This document shows, piece by piece, positions 24,364 to 32,631 of a stretch of DNA of 64,000 bases; position 1 is the stretch's first letter; the number at the start of each line of letters is the position of its first letter. The stretch lies in contig JAGHZY010000013.1 in assembly GCA_017745175.1 (NCBI GenBank), positions 30,182 to 94,181 on the forward strand, read 5' to 3'. A program made the translations under genes and the position numbers. Origin of the DNA: Sphingopyxis sp. GTDB lineage: Bacteria > Pseudomonadota > Alphaproteobacteria > Sphingomonadales > Sphingomonadaceae. The notes beneath the pieces were generated by a model. The model did no database searches, had not been told where the DNA came from, and was given only the letters and a program-made list of their open reading frames with translations.

Positions 24364-27318
24364 ATGACTTTACGAACCATCGCCGCACTGCTCGCGGCCA
24401 CCACCTCGGCCACCGCGCTCATTGCGCCCGCCGCCGCCGCGCAGCAGAGCCAGACGAGCTACGATATCCCGTCGCAGGACCTGGGAGCGGCGATCCGCCT
24501 CTATTCGCAGCTCTCGGGAGAGCCGGTGATCGCCGCGGCCGATCTTGTCGCGGGCAAGCGGAGCAGCGCGGTGCACGGGCGCTACGAACCCGACGCCGCG
24601 CTTTCGCGCCTGCTCGCCGGGACCGGCCTCGAGGCCGGGCTGATCGACGGCGTCTGGGTGGTCCGCGCGGGAAACGGCGATGCCGGCGAGGCGGCCTCGA
24701 TTGACAATTCCCCGGGGGCCGACACCGATGCAGCGATTGTCGTCACCGGCTCGCGCATCCGCGGCGCGGGGCCGATCGGCTCGCCGGTCGTAACGATGGA
24801 CCGCGATGCGATCGAGAAGAGCGGATATTCGTCCGTCCAGCAAATCCTCCAGTCCCTGCCGCAGAATTTCGGCGGCGGTTCGAACGAGGCGACGACGGGC
24901 GCGACGACGCGCAACGGCACGGGCAACGATGCGACGCTCGGATCGAGCATAAACCTGCGCGGGCTCGGCACCTCGTCGACGCTCGTCCTGATCGATGGTT
25001 CGCGTCCCGCCCTCGGCGGGGTGGGCGGCCTGTTCACCGATATCTCGCTGATTCCGATGAGCGCGGTCGAACGGCTCGAGATACTGACCGACGGCGCCTC
25101 GGCGATCTATGGGGCCGATGCCGTCGCGGGCGTCGTCAACGTGCGGCTGCGCAACCGGTTCGAGGGCGCGGAAACCACGCTGCGCGCCGGCACCGCCGAC
25201 GGCGACATGACCGAGGTTCAGTTCAGCCAGCTCCTGGGCAAGGCCTGGGGCGGCGGCCGCATCGTCCTCGCCTATCAATTTTCCGAGCGCGGCGCGCTTG
25301 CCGCGGCCGACCGCGTTTTCGCGCGCGAAGATTTGCGCCCTTTCGGCGGCCCCGACTATCGTTCGCTTTACGGGGTGCCGGGGACGATCCGCGCCACGAA
25401 CGGGCAGATTTTCGGGATTCCGGGCGGACAGGACGGCCGCAATCTCACGCCTGCCGAGCTCCTTCCCGGCGTCCAGAACCGGCGCGACCAGCGGGCGCCG
25501 AGCGATATCCTGCCGCGCCAGCGCGTGCACAGCCTCTATGCCGCGGGCGAGTTCGCGATCACCGGCGATCTGACGCTCCGCACCAGCGCGCTTGCCGCCG
25601 AGCGGCGTTACCGCAAGATCAACAACAGCAATTTCCTGCGCACCGTGCGCGTGCCGGTCACCAACCCCTTCTACGTCGATCCGATCGGCACCAACCAGCC
25701 GGTCACGGTGCAATATAGTTTCGTGGGTGACCTCGGACCGCAGATCAATTCGGGCCGGGTGCGCGCGCTGTCGCTCTCCGGCAGCCTCGAGCAGGCGGTC
25801 GGCGCATGGCGCGTGTCGATCGGCGGCGCCTACGGGACGCAGAAGGGCAAGGCCTTCACCGACAATGTGTTCAATAGCGCCCGGCTCAATGTCGCGCTCG
25901 CCGACACCAACCCCGCCACCGCCTTCAACGTCTTCGGCGACGGCAGCGCCAATAATCCGGAAACCATCGCACGCATCCGCGGCCATTATAATACGATCGA
26001 CGATTTCCGGACCTGGTCGGCGGCGCTCCGCGCCGACGGGCCGCTCTTCCGCCTGCCCGGCGGAGATGTCCGGCTGGCGGCGGGCGCAGAGTATCGACGC
26101 GAGGCCTATGACTATTTCGTCGACAATGATCTGAGCACGCTGACGCCGAATGCCGCCCCCTACCCCGGGCTGCCCGGACCGCGCCACGTCAAGTCGCTCT
26201 ATGCCGAGCTGCTCGTCCCGGTCTTCGGCGCCGACAATGAAGCGCCGGGCTTCCACCGCCTCGACCTGACACTCGCGGGACGGATCGAGGACTATAACCA
26301 GTTCGGCCGCACCGAGAATCCGAAGGTCGGCGTACGCTGGGAGCCGACCCCCGGCATCGCGCTTCGCGGATCCTACGGCACCTCGTTCCGCGCGCCGCTG
26401 TTCGATGAGCTGCTCGGCGAAAATCTCTCGCTGTTCACGACGACCTCGGTGCCCAATCCCGCATCGCCGACCGGCTCGTCGAACGTGCTGGCGCTCTTCG
26501 GCTATGCGCCCGACATCCAGCCCGAGAAGGCGACGACCTGGACCGCGGGCGTGGACATAGCGCCACCCTCGCTCCCAGGCCTCCGAGCATCGCTCACCTA
26601 TTATGACGTCGACTATCGCGACCGCATCGGGACGGTGACCGAAGATTATCTCCGCTTCCTCGCGAACCGCGACGTCTTCGGCGGGGTGATCACCGACAAT
26701 CCGCCGCTCGATCTCGTTCAATTCTACTTCGCCAAGCCGAGTTTCAGCAATCTGATCGGCATAACGCCAGACCAGGTCACCGCCATTCTCGACGGCCGGA
26801 CGCGCAACCTCGCGCGCGAACGCCAGCGCGGCATCGACTTCGATGTCGGCTATGCCCCCGCCTTCGCCGGCGGCACGCTCGATCTGGGTGTCAGCGGCAC
26901 GCATATCTTTTCGATAAAGCGTCAGTTGACGCCGGGGTCGGTGAGCAGCGACTTTGTCGGGCTGTTCGCCAGCCCCGTCAAATGGCGCCTGCGCGGCCGG
27001 CTCGGCTGGGCGAGAGACGGCTTTTCGGCCAATGCCTTCGTCAACTATATCGACGGCTATACCAACCAGGTCGTCACGCCGGTCGAGCGGGTCCCGTCAT
27101 GGACGACGGTCGATCTCACCCTGTCGCAGCGGATCGGCGGCGATGACGGTGGCGAGACCGGCCGCGCCCTGCAGTTCGGCCTCAGCATCCAGAACCTCTT
27201 CGATCGCGATCCGCCCTATGTGAACAACCGGGGCAATACATCGGCGCTCGGCTATGACCCCGAGAAAGCCAATGCGATCGGGCGGATGGTCTCGGTGCAG
27301 GCCAAGATCCGATGGTAA
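24364..27318 (+). CDS. TonB-dependent receptor with STN signalling domain
   Basis: A 984-residue outer-membrane receptor. Signal peptide about 1-27, then an STN domain (SYDIPSQDLGAAIRLYSQLS through VWVVRAG, about 30-103) that transmits to FecR, a plug domain (IVVTGSRIRGAG, SINLRGLGTSSTLVLIDGSR, LEILTDGASAIYGADAVAGV) and a 22-strand type barrel ending in a terminal aromatic (IRW). It is in an operon with ECF sigma and FecR and overlaps the lasso isopeptidase by 7 bases. In lasso clusters of this type the receptor is thought to take back the peptide; whether the ligand here is the lasso peptide or a siderophore is inference. GGGAGGG precedes the ATG. Confidence 0.9.
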   Translation: MTLRTIAALLAATTSATALIAPAAAAQQSQTSYDIPSQDLGAAIRLYSQLSGEPVIAAADLVAGKRSSAVHGRYEPDAALSRLLAGTGLEAGLIDGVWVVRAGNGDAGEAASIDNSPGADTDAAIVVTGSRIRGAGPIGSPVVTMDRDAIEKSGYSSVQQILQSLPQNFGGGSNEATTGATTRNGTGNDATLGSSINLRGLGTSSTLVLIDGSRPALGGVGGLFTDISLIPMSAVERLEILTDGASAIYGADAVAGVVNVRLRNRFEGAETTLRAGTADGDMTEVQFSQLLGKAWGGGRIVLAYQFSERGALAAADRVFAREDLRPFGGPDYRSLYGVPGTIRATNGQIFGIPGGQDGRNLTPAELLPGVQNRRDQRAPSDILPRQRVHSLYAAGEFAITGDLTLRTSALAAERRYRKINNSNFLRTVRVPVTNPFYVDPIGTNQPVTVQYSFVGDLGPQINSGRVRALSLSGSLEQAVGAWRVSIGGAYGTQKGKAFTDNVFNSARLNVALADTNPATAFNVFGDGSANNPETIARIRGHYNTIDDFRTWSAALRADGPLFRLPGGDVRLAAGAEYRREAYDYFVDNDLSTLTPNAAPYPGLPGPRHVKSLYAELLVPVFGADNEAPGFHRLDLTLAGRIEDYNQFGRTENPKVGVRWEPTPGIALRGSYGTSFRAPLFDELLGENLSLFTTTSVPNPASPTGSSNVLALFGYAPDIQPEKATTWTAGVDIAPPSLPGLRASLTYYDVDYRDRIGTVTEDYLRFLANRDVFGGVITDNPPLDLVQFYFAKPSFSNLIGITPDQVTAILDGRTRNLARERQRGIDFDVGYAPAFAGGTLDLGVSGTHIFSIKRQLTPGSVSSDFVGLFASPVKWRLRGRLGWARDGFSANAFVNYIDGYTNQVVTPVERVPSWTTVDLTLSQRIGGDDGGETGRALQFGLSIQNLFDRDPPYVNNRGNTSALGYDPEKANAIGRMVSVQAKIRW

Positions 27319-29297
27319 GGCGCAGCGCGCTCATGCTTCTGCTCCTGGCCGCGTCTTCGGGCGCGGCCGGTCAGACGACTTCGCGCGAAATCGCCGAGAC
27401 GGCCGACATCTCGGGACTGTCCGCCTCGCCCGACGGCCGGTGGCTGGCATATCGGATCGAGCGTCCCGCGACGGCCACCAACCGGATCGACGTCGACTGG
27501 TATATCGTCGCGGCCGACGGCAAATCGCCGCCGCATCCATTCGGGCGCGCCGGCACTGCGCTCTGGGACGACGCCGGGGTTATCGTCCCGGGCGAAGCGA
27601 AATGGTCTCCCGACGGGGGTCATGTGACCGTGCGCGCGCTGATCGACGGGCGGGTCGCGCTGTGGAGCGCGGCGCCGGGCGGATCAGGCTTTCGTCTCGC
27701 CGCGGCCGGCGAAGGCGATATCGAAGCCTTCGCTTATCTCCCCGGCGGCGAAATCGTCTTTCGCGAGGGTCCGGGCCGCGACCGGATCGCGCGGGCCGAG
27801 GAGGCGGAGCGCGAGACGGGCATATTGGTCGACGGCAACACCGATCTCGCGCAGCCTCTGTTCCGGGGCGCGCTCATCAACGGCCGTCCGGCGACGCAGC
27901 GCTTCGCGAACGACTGGTTCGATCGCGTGCCGCTGCTCGCCGACGAGCCTCGCAGCTTCCGGGTCCGGGCCGGCGACGGGTCCGATCGACCGGCAAGCGA
28001 CGAAGAGCAAGCGCTCCTGACCCCGGGGATACACCCTGCCCTGCTCGCCGCCGGCGACCTGCCGCCGCCGATCCGTTTCGGACTCGAAGCGCTGGATGCG
28101 TGTCACACGCGAACCGGCTGCGGCGAAGGCCAGGCGCGGCTGTCCTGGTGGACCGCGGGGCCGGAGGGCCGCGACAGCGTCGCCGTGCGCGATGCCGCCT
28201 TCCGCCAGACCATCTACCGCTGGTCGCCGCAAAAGCGGAGCCTGGTCCTGCTGACCAAGTCGCCGGGCCAGCTTTCCGGCGGCCGCTATTATTTCGAACC
28301 CTGTGCCGCTTCCGGAAGGGCGCTTTTCTGCGTCGAAGCCGGCGCCGCCCTCCCGCCGCGCCTCGTCCGCATCGATGGGGACGGGCGCAAACAGGTCATC
28401 GATTCTCCCAATCCCGATCCTGACCGCGACGGGCTCCTTGCCGAAACCGTCGCGTGGCAGGTGAGCGGCAGCCGTGCGTCGGGCGTCCTGATCCGCCCGA
28501 AGATCCCCGGGCGGCTGCCGCTCTTCGTCACCTATTATCGCTGCAACGGTTTCCTGCGCGGCGGCGTCGGCGACGAATGGCCGCTGCGCGCGCTCGCTGC
28601 GCATGGCATCGCCGCGCTCTGCATCAACAGCCTGCCGTCGTCCGACCCGGGAGCCGCGCGCTATGATCTCGGCGTCGACGCCGTGAAAGCGGCGGTCGAC
28701 ATGCTGTCGCGCCGCGGGATCGTCGACCCCGGCCGGGTCGGGATGGGCGGACTGAGCTTCGGCAGCGAGGTCGCGATGCGGGCCGCGACGCACAGTAATC
28801 TCCTGAGGGCGGTTTCGATCGCCTCGGTGCAGATGGAGCCCGGCTATTACTGGTTCAACGCGAGACCGGGCCGCGAGAGTTTCGCGGACAATATCCGAAA
28901 GACGTGGGGCGTCGGCGCGCCCGACCAAACCCCCGACACGTGGAAGGCAGTGTCGCCCGCGCTGAATGTCGACCGCATCCGCGCGCCCGTACTGATGCAG
29001 CTCCCCGAACAGGAAGCGCGCCTCTCGATCGAGCTCCAGAGCCGCCTCGCAACCGCGCGCCGGGGGGAAATGCATATTTTTCCCTTTGCGCCGCACATCA
29101 AGGTCGAACCGCGGCAGAAACTCGCCGCCTATGAGCGCAATCTCGACTGGTTTCGCTTCTGGCTGAAGGGCGAGATCGACCCCGATCCGGCAAAGGCGGC
29201 GCAGTATCTTCGCTGGCGCCGGCTCGGTCATGGCGATGCATCTTCGACCGCCCTCACCCAGCGCTCGACGTCCGCAATCTCGATCAACCGGAAATAG
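27312..29297 (+). CDS. Lasso peptide isopeptidase (AtxE2-like, S9 fold)
   Basis: A 661-residue prolyl-oligopeptidase-like serine hydrolase that opens the macrolactam of a lasso peptide. Signal peptide about 1-20 (LMLLLLAASSGAAGQ), a beta-propeller-like N-terminal domain (ISGLSASPDGRWLAYRIE, AKWSPDGGHVTVR), then an alpha/beta-hydrolase domain. The nucleophile is S482 in GGLSFGSE; the likely catalytic His is in PFAPHIKVEP near residue 595. The segment VQMEPGYYWFNARPGRESF between them is typical of AtxE2-like enzymes. The start ATG lies inside the receptor stop region without a strong ribosome-binding site; an ATG at codon 8 is an alternative. The 3' end overlaps the convergent cyclase gene by 70 bases. 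Confidence 0.86.
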   Translation: MVRRSALMLLLLAASSGAAGQTTSREIAETADISGLSASPDGRWLAYRIERPATATNRIDVDWYIVAADGKSPPHPFGRAGTALWDDAGVIVPGEAKWSPDGGHVTVRALIDGRVALWSAAPGGSGFRLAAAGEGDIEAFAYLPGGEIVFREGPGRDRIARAEEAERETGILVDGNTDLAQPLFRGALINGRPATQRFANDWFDRVPLLADEPRSFRVRAGDGSDRPASDEEQALLTPGIHPALLAAGDLPPPIRFGLEALDACHTRTGCGEGQARLSWWTAGPEGRDSVAVRDAAFRQTIYRWSPQKRSLVLLTKSPGQLSGGRYYFEPCAASGRALFCVEAGAALPPRLVRIDGDGRKQVIDSPNPDPDRDGLLAETVAWQVSGSRASGVLIRPKIPGRLPLFVTYYRCNGFLRGGVGDEWPLRALAAHGIAALCINSLPSSDPGAARYDLGVDAVKAAVDMLSRRGIVDPGRVGMGGLSFGSEVAMRAATHSNLLRAVSIASVQMEPGYYWFNARPGRESFADNIRKTWGVGAPDQTPDTWKAVSPALNVDRIRAPVLMQLPEQEARLSIELQSRLATARRGEMHIFPFAPHIKVEPRQKLAAYERNLDWFRFWLKGEIDPDPAKAAQYLRWRRLGHGDASSTALTQRSTSAISINRK

Positions 29298-30892
29298 TCG
29301 AAGTTCCCGTCTATGAGATCGCGGCCGAGATAGGTCTCGATCGCGGCGCGATCGAGCAGGCCGTGCGCGGTGAGCCTCCCTTCGAGCAGCAACTCGCCGA
29401 GCGCGTGGCGCTGCCGGAGATAGGCCGCCGCACAGAGGGATTCCAGCCTGCCCTTGCCGCGCCGCCAGACGATCTCGGGCGGAAGCTGCGCAGCAAAGGC
29501 TTTTCGCGCGACCATCCGGTCGCGCCCGCCCTCGAACCAGGTCCAGCTCGGGACCGACAGGCAAAATTCGACAATCGGCTGCGACAACAAGGGAGCAACG
29601 GCATCGCGTCCCTGCCATCGCGCGGGGCGATCGAGGAAGTCGAGGATACGGCGCAGCGATTCGACATGGTTGCGTTTGGCCTGCGAGACACGCGCCGCCC
29701 CGTCATCCCAGGGGTGAGCGAAGGGATGCGCGGGCAGATGGGTGTCGTTCAGAAACTGGACGTCGCGCCGCCAGCCGCAGCGGGGCCCCCGTCTGCGCGC
29801 ACGCCATGCGAGGCGCGCGGCCTCCCAGACCGTGGCTCCGCTGGCGCGGGCGCGGTCGCGAAGGACCCCAAAGGCCCTCCGACCCGGCCCGAAATGCTCG
29901 AAGGCATCGATAATCGGCGCAACGCTGCCGTCGAACGCGAAGATATTGTCGCCGCCGATGCCGCCGAATATCGATATGTCCTGCCCCGGCAGAACCTCCT
30001 CGAACGCGCGGTCGATGCCGCCGAGAACGCTGTAGGCGCCCGGGCGGAAGCCCGGCGACGGGAGCGGCGAGACAAGATCGACATCGCCATCGCCATGGAT
30101 CTTCTCGATGAGCTCGACCCCGCACCGCTGAGCGACGGCCCGCGCGAATTCGCGCTCGTCGCCGTCAGCGCCCGATGTCGCTAGCGTCAACGCGCGATAG
30201 TCCAGCTTCGCGGCGGCGAGAGCGGCCGCCACGATCGAGGAATCGAGGCCGCCGGAAAGCTCGAGCAGAATGTCGCGGCGCCGCCCGCCCCAGGCCGCCG
30301 TGCATGAGACGATCCGATCCCGGAGCATCGGCGCGAGATCGGCGGCCGATTGCGGGCGCGCCCGGTCGACATGGTCCCAGGGCGACCAGAAGGAGCGGAC
30401 GGACACGGCACGCCCGTCAAATCGGAGCTCCGATCCCGCCAGCAATTCGAATCGCTCGCGAAGCCCCGACCGTTCGGTCCGCAGGTTCACGAAGCTCAAT
30501 GCATGGGCAACAAAGTCCCAGTCGAGCCCCGCAGGGCCTGCGAAGGCGGAGAAAGGCGGAAGATGGGTCGAGCAGATCAGGCGCGCCCCTTGCTGCGTCC
30601 AGTACAGCGGCAGGCCCGTCAGCGGTGCGCGCGCGACCACGGCCTCGCGGCCCTCCTCGCGGAAGGCGAGATAATTTCCCCACCCGCATCCGTTGCCAGC
30701 CTCCGTACCGGGAAAATGATCGCCGACCATGATGGTGCCGTTGCCAAGCCGCTGGACGGGCAGCGCGTCACCGACGAAGAGCCGCAAGCCCGGCGTGTGG
30801 GCGATATCGCGAAGCCCGAAGCCCGCAGCGACAGCCGCAGTGCGCGGAGACGCGGCATCATCGCCGAATATGGCAAGGACCGCGCGCTTCAT
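29228..30892 (-). CDS. Lasso peptide cyclase (asparagine synthetase-like C protein)
   Basis: A 554-residue asparagine-synthetase homologue that adenylates the side chain of Glu8 of the core so the Gly1 amine can close the ring. The ATP-pyrophosphatase motif SGGLDSS is at 213-219. The N-terminal Ntn domain begins MKRAVLAIFGD and lacks the Cys2 needed for glutamine hydrolysis, as usual for lasso cyclases. Further synthetase motifs include IFGGIGGDNIFAFDGS and IVWRRGKGRLES near the C-terminus. Its ATG overlaps the stop of the B gene (ATGA). It ends the leftward operon and overlaps the isopeptidase gene tail-to-tail. Confidence 0.88.
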   Translation of the reverse strand: MKRAVLAIFGDDAASPRTAAVAAGFGLRDIAHTPGLRLFVGDALPVQRLGNGTIMVGDHFPGTEAGNGCGWGNYLAFREEGREAVVARAPLTGLPLYWTQQGARLICSTHLPPFSAFAGPAGLDWDFVAHALSFVNLRTERSGLRERFELLAGSELRFDGRAVSVRSFWSPWDHVDRARPQSAADLAPMLRDRIVSCTAAWGGRRRDILLELSGGLDSSIVAAALAAAKLDYRALTLATSGADGDEREFARAVAQRCGVELIEKIHGDGDVDLVSPLPSPGFRPGAYSVLGGIDRAFEEVLPGQDISIFGGIGGDNIFAFDGSVAPIIDAFEHFGPGRRAFGVLRDRARASGATVWEAARLAWRARRRGPRCGWRRDVQFLNDTHLPAHPFAHPWDDGAARVSQAKRNHVESLRRILDFLDRPARWQGRDAVAPLLSQPIVEFCLSVPSWTWFEGGRDRMVARKAFAAQLPPEIVWRRGKGRLESLCAAAYLRQRHALGELLLEGRLTAHGLLDRAAIETYLGRDLIDGNFDYFRLIEIADVERWVRAVEDASP

Positions 30893-31542
30893 TCCACCGC
30901 CAATATGGGCGCGTAGTTACGCGCATCGGCCGCCGTGCCGGTGAGAACGACGCGGGGCGTCTGGAGCCAGCAATGCGCGGCGAAGGGGGCCAGCCGAACG
31001 CCAAACACCAGCGCCGCGCGACCGCCTTGCGCACGGATGATCCGGCCGAGCGCGAGCGCGTCGATGAGACAGCGTTGCGAGATGGGATCGATCCAGCGCG
31101 ACGCCGCGTAGCGCGCCGCGATCGCTTCCACTCTCTCCTCCGGGGCTTCGACCGTCTCTCCCCGTTCGCACCGCGAAAAGCCGGCGATCGTCGCCGCGAT
31201 CCGGTCGGGTCGCATCGCGCGGCGCGCCCAGCGAAGCGACACCGCGGCGGATAATGCCGCTCCGATGCTGAAGCCTTGCTCGGCTGCGCTCGACAGGTCA
31301 CGCGGGGGCACCTCTATGCGGGTCGGCTCGATGAGGACCGGGCTGTCGCTTCGCACAAGGAGCCCGGTCTGCACGAGGCGGGTCATGGCCTCGCCGTCAT
31401 TCGCCTCGCCGCGGCAGAGCCGCTCGAACGCCGCGCGGTCCTCCCCGCGCATGGCCAGATATTTGTCGCGCGCGAGGTCAAGGAAGACAAGGTCGCCGCC
31501 CGTTTCGCAGAAGCCGATACCCGGCCCGAGTTTCCACGCCAT
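30889..31542 (-). CDS. Lasso peptide B protein (RRE plus transglutaminase-like protease)
   Basis: A 217-residue fused B1-B2 protein. The N-terminal PqqD-like recognition element (residues 1-75; GDLVFLDLARDKYLAMRGED) binds the leader. The C-terminal transglutaminase-like cysteine protease removes it, with nucleophile C158 (ISQRCLIDALALGRIIR) and H190 (APFAAHCWLQ). In most B2 proteins an Asp follows the His motif; here the equivalent place reads LQTPRVVLTG and I see no obvious Asp, although D206 is nearby. The ATG has CCGGAGA in front and lies 55 bases from the second precursor gene, behind a hairpin. Overlaps the cyclase gene. Confidence 0.87.
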   Translation of the reverse strand: MAWKLGPGIGFCETGGDLVFLDLARDKYLAMRGEDRAAFERLCRGEANDGEAMTRLVQTGLLVRSDSPVLIEPTRIEVPPRDLSSAAEQGFSIGAALSAAVSLRWARRAMRPDRIAATIAGFSRCERGETVEAPEERVEAIAARYAASRWIDPISQRCLIDALALGRIIRAQGGRAALVFGVRLAPFAAHCWLQTPRVVLTGTAADARNYAPILAVE

Positions 31543-31557
31543 GGATCGTCTCCGGAT

Positions 31558-31586
31558 GCGGGAGCCGCAGCGCAGGCGGCTCCCGC
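31558..31586 (-). terminator. Hairpin attenuator between precursor 2 and B genes
   Basis: A perfect 11-bp stem (GCGGGAGCCGC with GCGGCTCCCGC) and a 7-base loop, 10 bases after the second precursor stop. There is no U-run, so it is more likely a partial block or mRNA 3' stabiliser than a full terminator. Comparable hairpins after lasso A genes are known to limit enzyme expression relative to precursor. Confidence 0.7.
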
Positions 31587-31596
31587 GCAGCAAGGC

Positions 31597-31719
31597 TCAG
31601 TCCTGCCGAAGCCCCGCCCAGATTTCGCGGCCGCCCATTTCAATGGGGAGCCCGATGTCACCGGCGGTGTCGGCCGTCACGGTTCCGAGTTCGATGAGGT
31701 CATTCGCTTCGCGTTCCAT
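31597..31719 (-). CDS. Lasso peptide precursor 2 (A gene)
   Basis: A 40-residue precursor. The leader starts MEREANDLIELGTVTADTA, with the conserved Thr at position -2 (T18). The core starts at G20 and runs GDIGLPIEM, then GGREIWAGLRQD to the C-terminus, 21 residues. The ring-closing residue is E27 (core position 8), giving an 8-residue macrolactam with Gly1. GGAAAGGAAAG lies before the ATG. It shares nearly all leader residues with precursor 1, so the same B protein and cyclase should process both. Followed by a strong hairpin before the B gene. The ORF is too short for most gene finders. Confidence 0.85.
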   Translation of the reverse strand: MEREANDLIELGTVTADTAGDIGLPIEMGGREIWAGLRQD

Positions 31720-31752
31720 CGTCTTTCCTTTCCGTAGCCCATGGCGCGCATA

Positions 31753-31779
31753 CCGGGAGCCGAAAGGTCCGGCTCCCGG
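31753..31779 (-). terminator. Hairpin between the two precursor genes
   Basis: A perfect 10-bp stem (CCGGGAGCCG with CGGCTCCCGG) and a 7-base loop, 10 bases past the first precursor stop. It shares the GGGAGCCG core with the hairpin after precursor 2 and likewise lacks a U-run. Confidence 0.68.
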
Positions 31780-31788
31780 GGCTTGCGG

Positions 31789-31911
31789 TCAGTCCTGGCG
31801 GAGACCGGTCACCTCGAACTTGCCGCCCTGCTCGATGCCGAGCGGCACGTCGCCGGCGGTGTCGGTCGTGACACTGCCGAGTTCGATCAGTTCAGTGGTT
31901 TCGCGTTCCAT
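31789..31911 (-). CDS. Lasso peptide precursor 1 (A gene)
   Basis: A 40-residue precursor. The leader starts MERETTELIELGSVTTDTA, with the conserved Thr at -2 (T18). The core begins at G20: GDVPLGIEQ, then GGKFEVTGLRQD, 21 residues. Ring closure is predicted between Gly1 and Glu8 (E27). The GGAGG ribosome-binding site is 8 bases before the ATG. Upstream lies a perfect hairpin and AT-rich DNA likely to hold the promoter. Both cores end GLRQD and carry GG after the ring, but differ at several ring and loop positions, so two distinct lasso peptides are expected. Confidence 0.87.
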   Translation of the reverse strand: MERETTELIELGSVTTDTAGDVPLGIEQGGKFEVTGLRQD

Positions 31912-31926
31912 GATCGCTACCTCCAT

Positions 31927-31948
31927 GATGCCGCGGAATTGCGGCATC
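31927..31948 (-). promoter_or_regulatory. 5' UTR hairpin before precursor 1
   Basis: A perfect 8-bp stem (GATGCCGC with GCGGCATC) and a 6-base loop ending two bases before the GGAGG of precursor 1. It could stabilise the precursor mRNA 5' end, affect initiation, or stop read-through from the GntR gene. AT-rich palindromic DNA just upstream (ATTCGAAT at 31999-32006, and ATACGACTCATAT, near-palindromic, at 31985-31997) may be an operator. Confidence 0.5.
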
Positions 31949-32007
31949 GACGAAGCTAGGACCACCGTTCCAGATAGGAATTTTATACGACTCATATCAT
32001 TCGAATA

Positions 32008-32631
32008 TTATCCGAGCGGAGGTTCGCGGGGCCTGAGCTCGGCGACGACGCGGCCCGCGTGCCAGGTCCGGCGGCGATGGAAGCGCGTGATTTTGCTGCG
32101 TAAAGCGCTCCAGCGCCCATAGCGGAAATCCGCGTCCATGGCCTTCAGCGCATCACGGCACTGGCGATCGACGCGCGCTTCGGCGAGGCGAAAAACCTCC
32201 GAGCGGTCGATCAGACTCGCGACCGCCTGACGCAGTTCGCGATTTTCGCTCATCCAGGCGATCGCGCGAAACAGAAAAGCGACCTCCTCGCGATAGGTGC
32301 CCGGCATCGAGTCGCCGAACGGCCCGCCGGGGATGCCCGGATCGGGCAATTTGCCGTCGAGCGCGAGCGTCAGCAGCCAGCCCGTCCAGACATAAAGATC
32401 GTGGAGATCGGCCTCGGCAAGGATGGGCTGCCGGAAACCCTCCTGATGCCAGGTCTCGATCAGCCGCTCGCCGGACAAACGGTGAAGCGCGTCGCGCACC
32501 GGGGTCGGGCTCACCCCGAGATTGCGGGCGAGCTGCGCCGGATCGAGCCGCTCGCCGGGCGCGAACGCACCGCGCATCACCTTCGTCTTCAATTCGAAGT
32601 AGACGCGCTCCATGGTGGCGCCGGGGCTCAT
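32008..32631 (-). CDS. GntR-family transcription regulator
   Basis: A 207-residue FadR/GntR-type regulator. The winged helix is at about residues 8-70 (KVMRGAFAPGERLDPAQLAR, LGVSPTPVRDALHRLSGERL). The C-terminal domain is helical and a little divergent. The ATG overlaps the phyH stop (ATGA), so it is translated from the luxI-phyH mRNA; an ATG at 32613 is a second option. Its stop lies 96 bases before the first lasso precursor, so it may control the lasso promoter in that gap. The ligand is unknown. Confidence 0.83.
   Translation of the reverse strand: MSPGATMERVYFELKTKVMRGAFAPGERLDPAQLARNLGVSPTPVRDALHRLSGERLIETWHQEGFRQPILAEADLHDLYVWTGWLLTLALDGKLPDPGIPGGPFGDSMPGTYREEVAFLFRAIAWMSENRELRQAVASLIDRSEVFRLAEARVDRQCRDALKAMDADFRYGRWSALRSKITRFHRRRTWHAGRVVAELRPREPPLG

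Noticed and set aside
24370..26904. 844-codon minus-strand ORF opposite the STN receptor
   Set aside because: Antisense shadow; the plus strand encodes a full TonB receptor.
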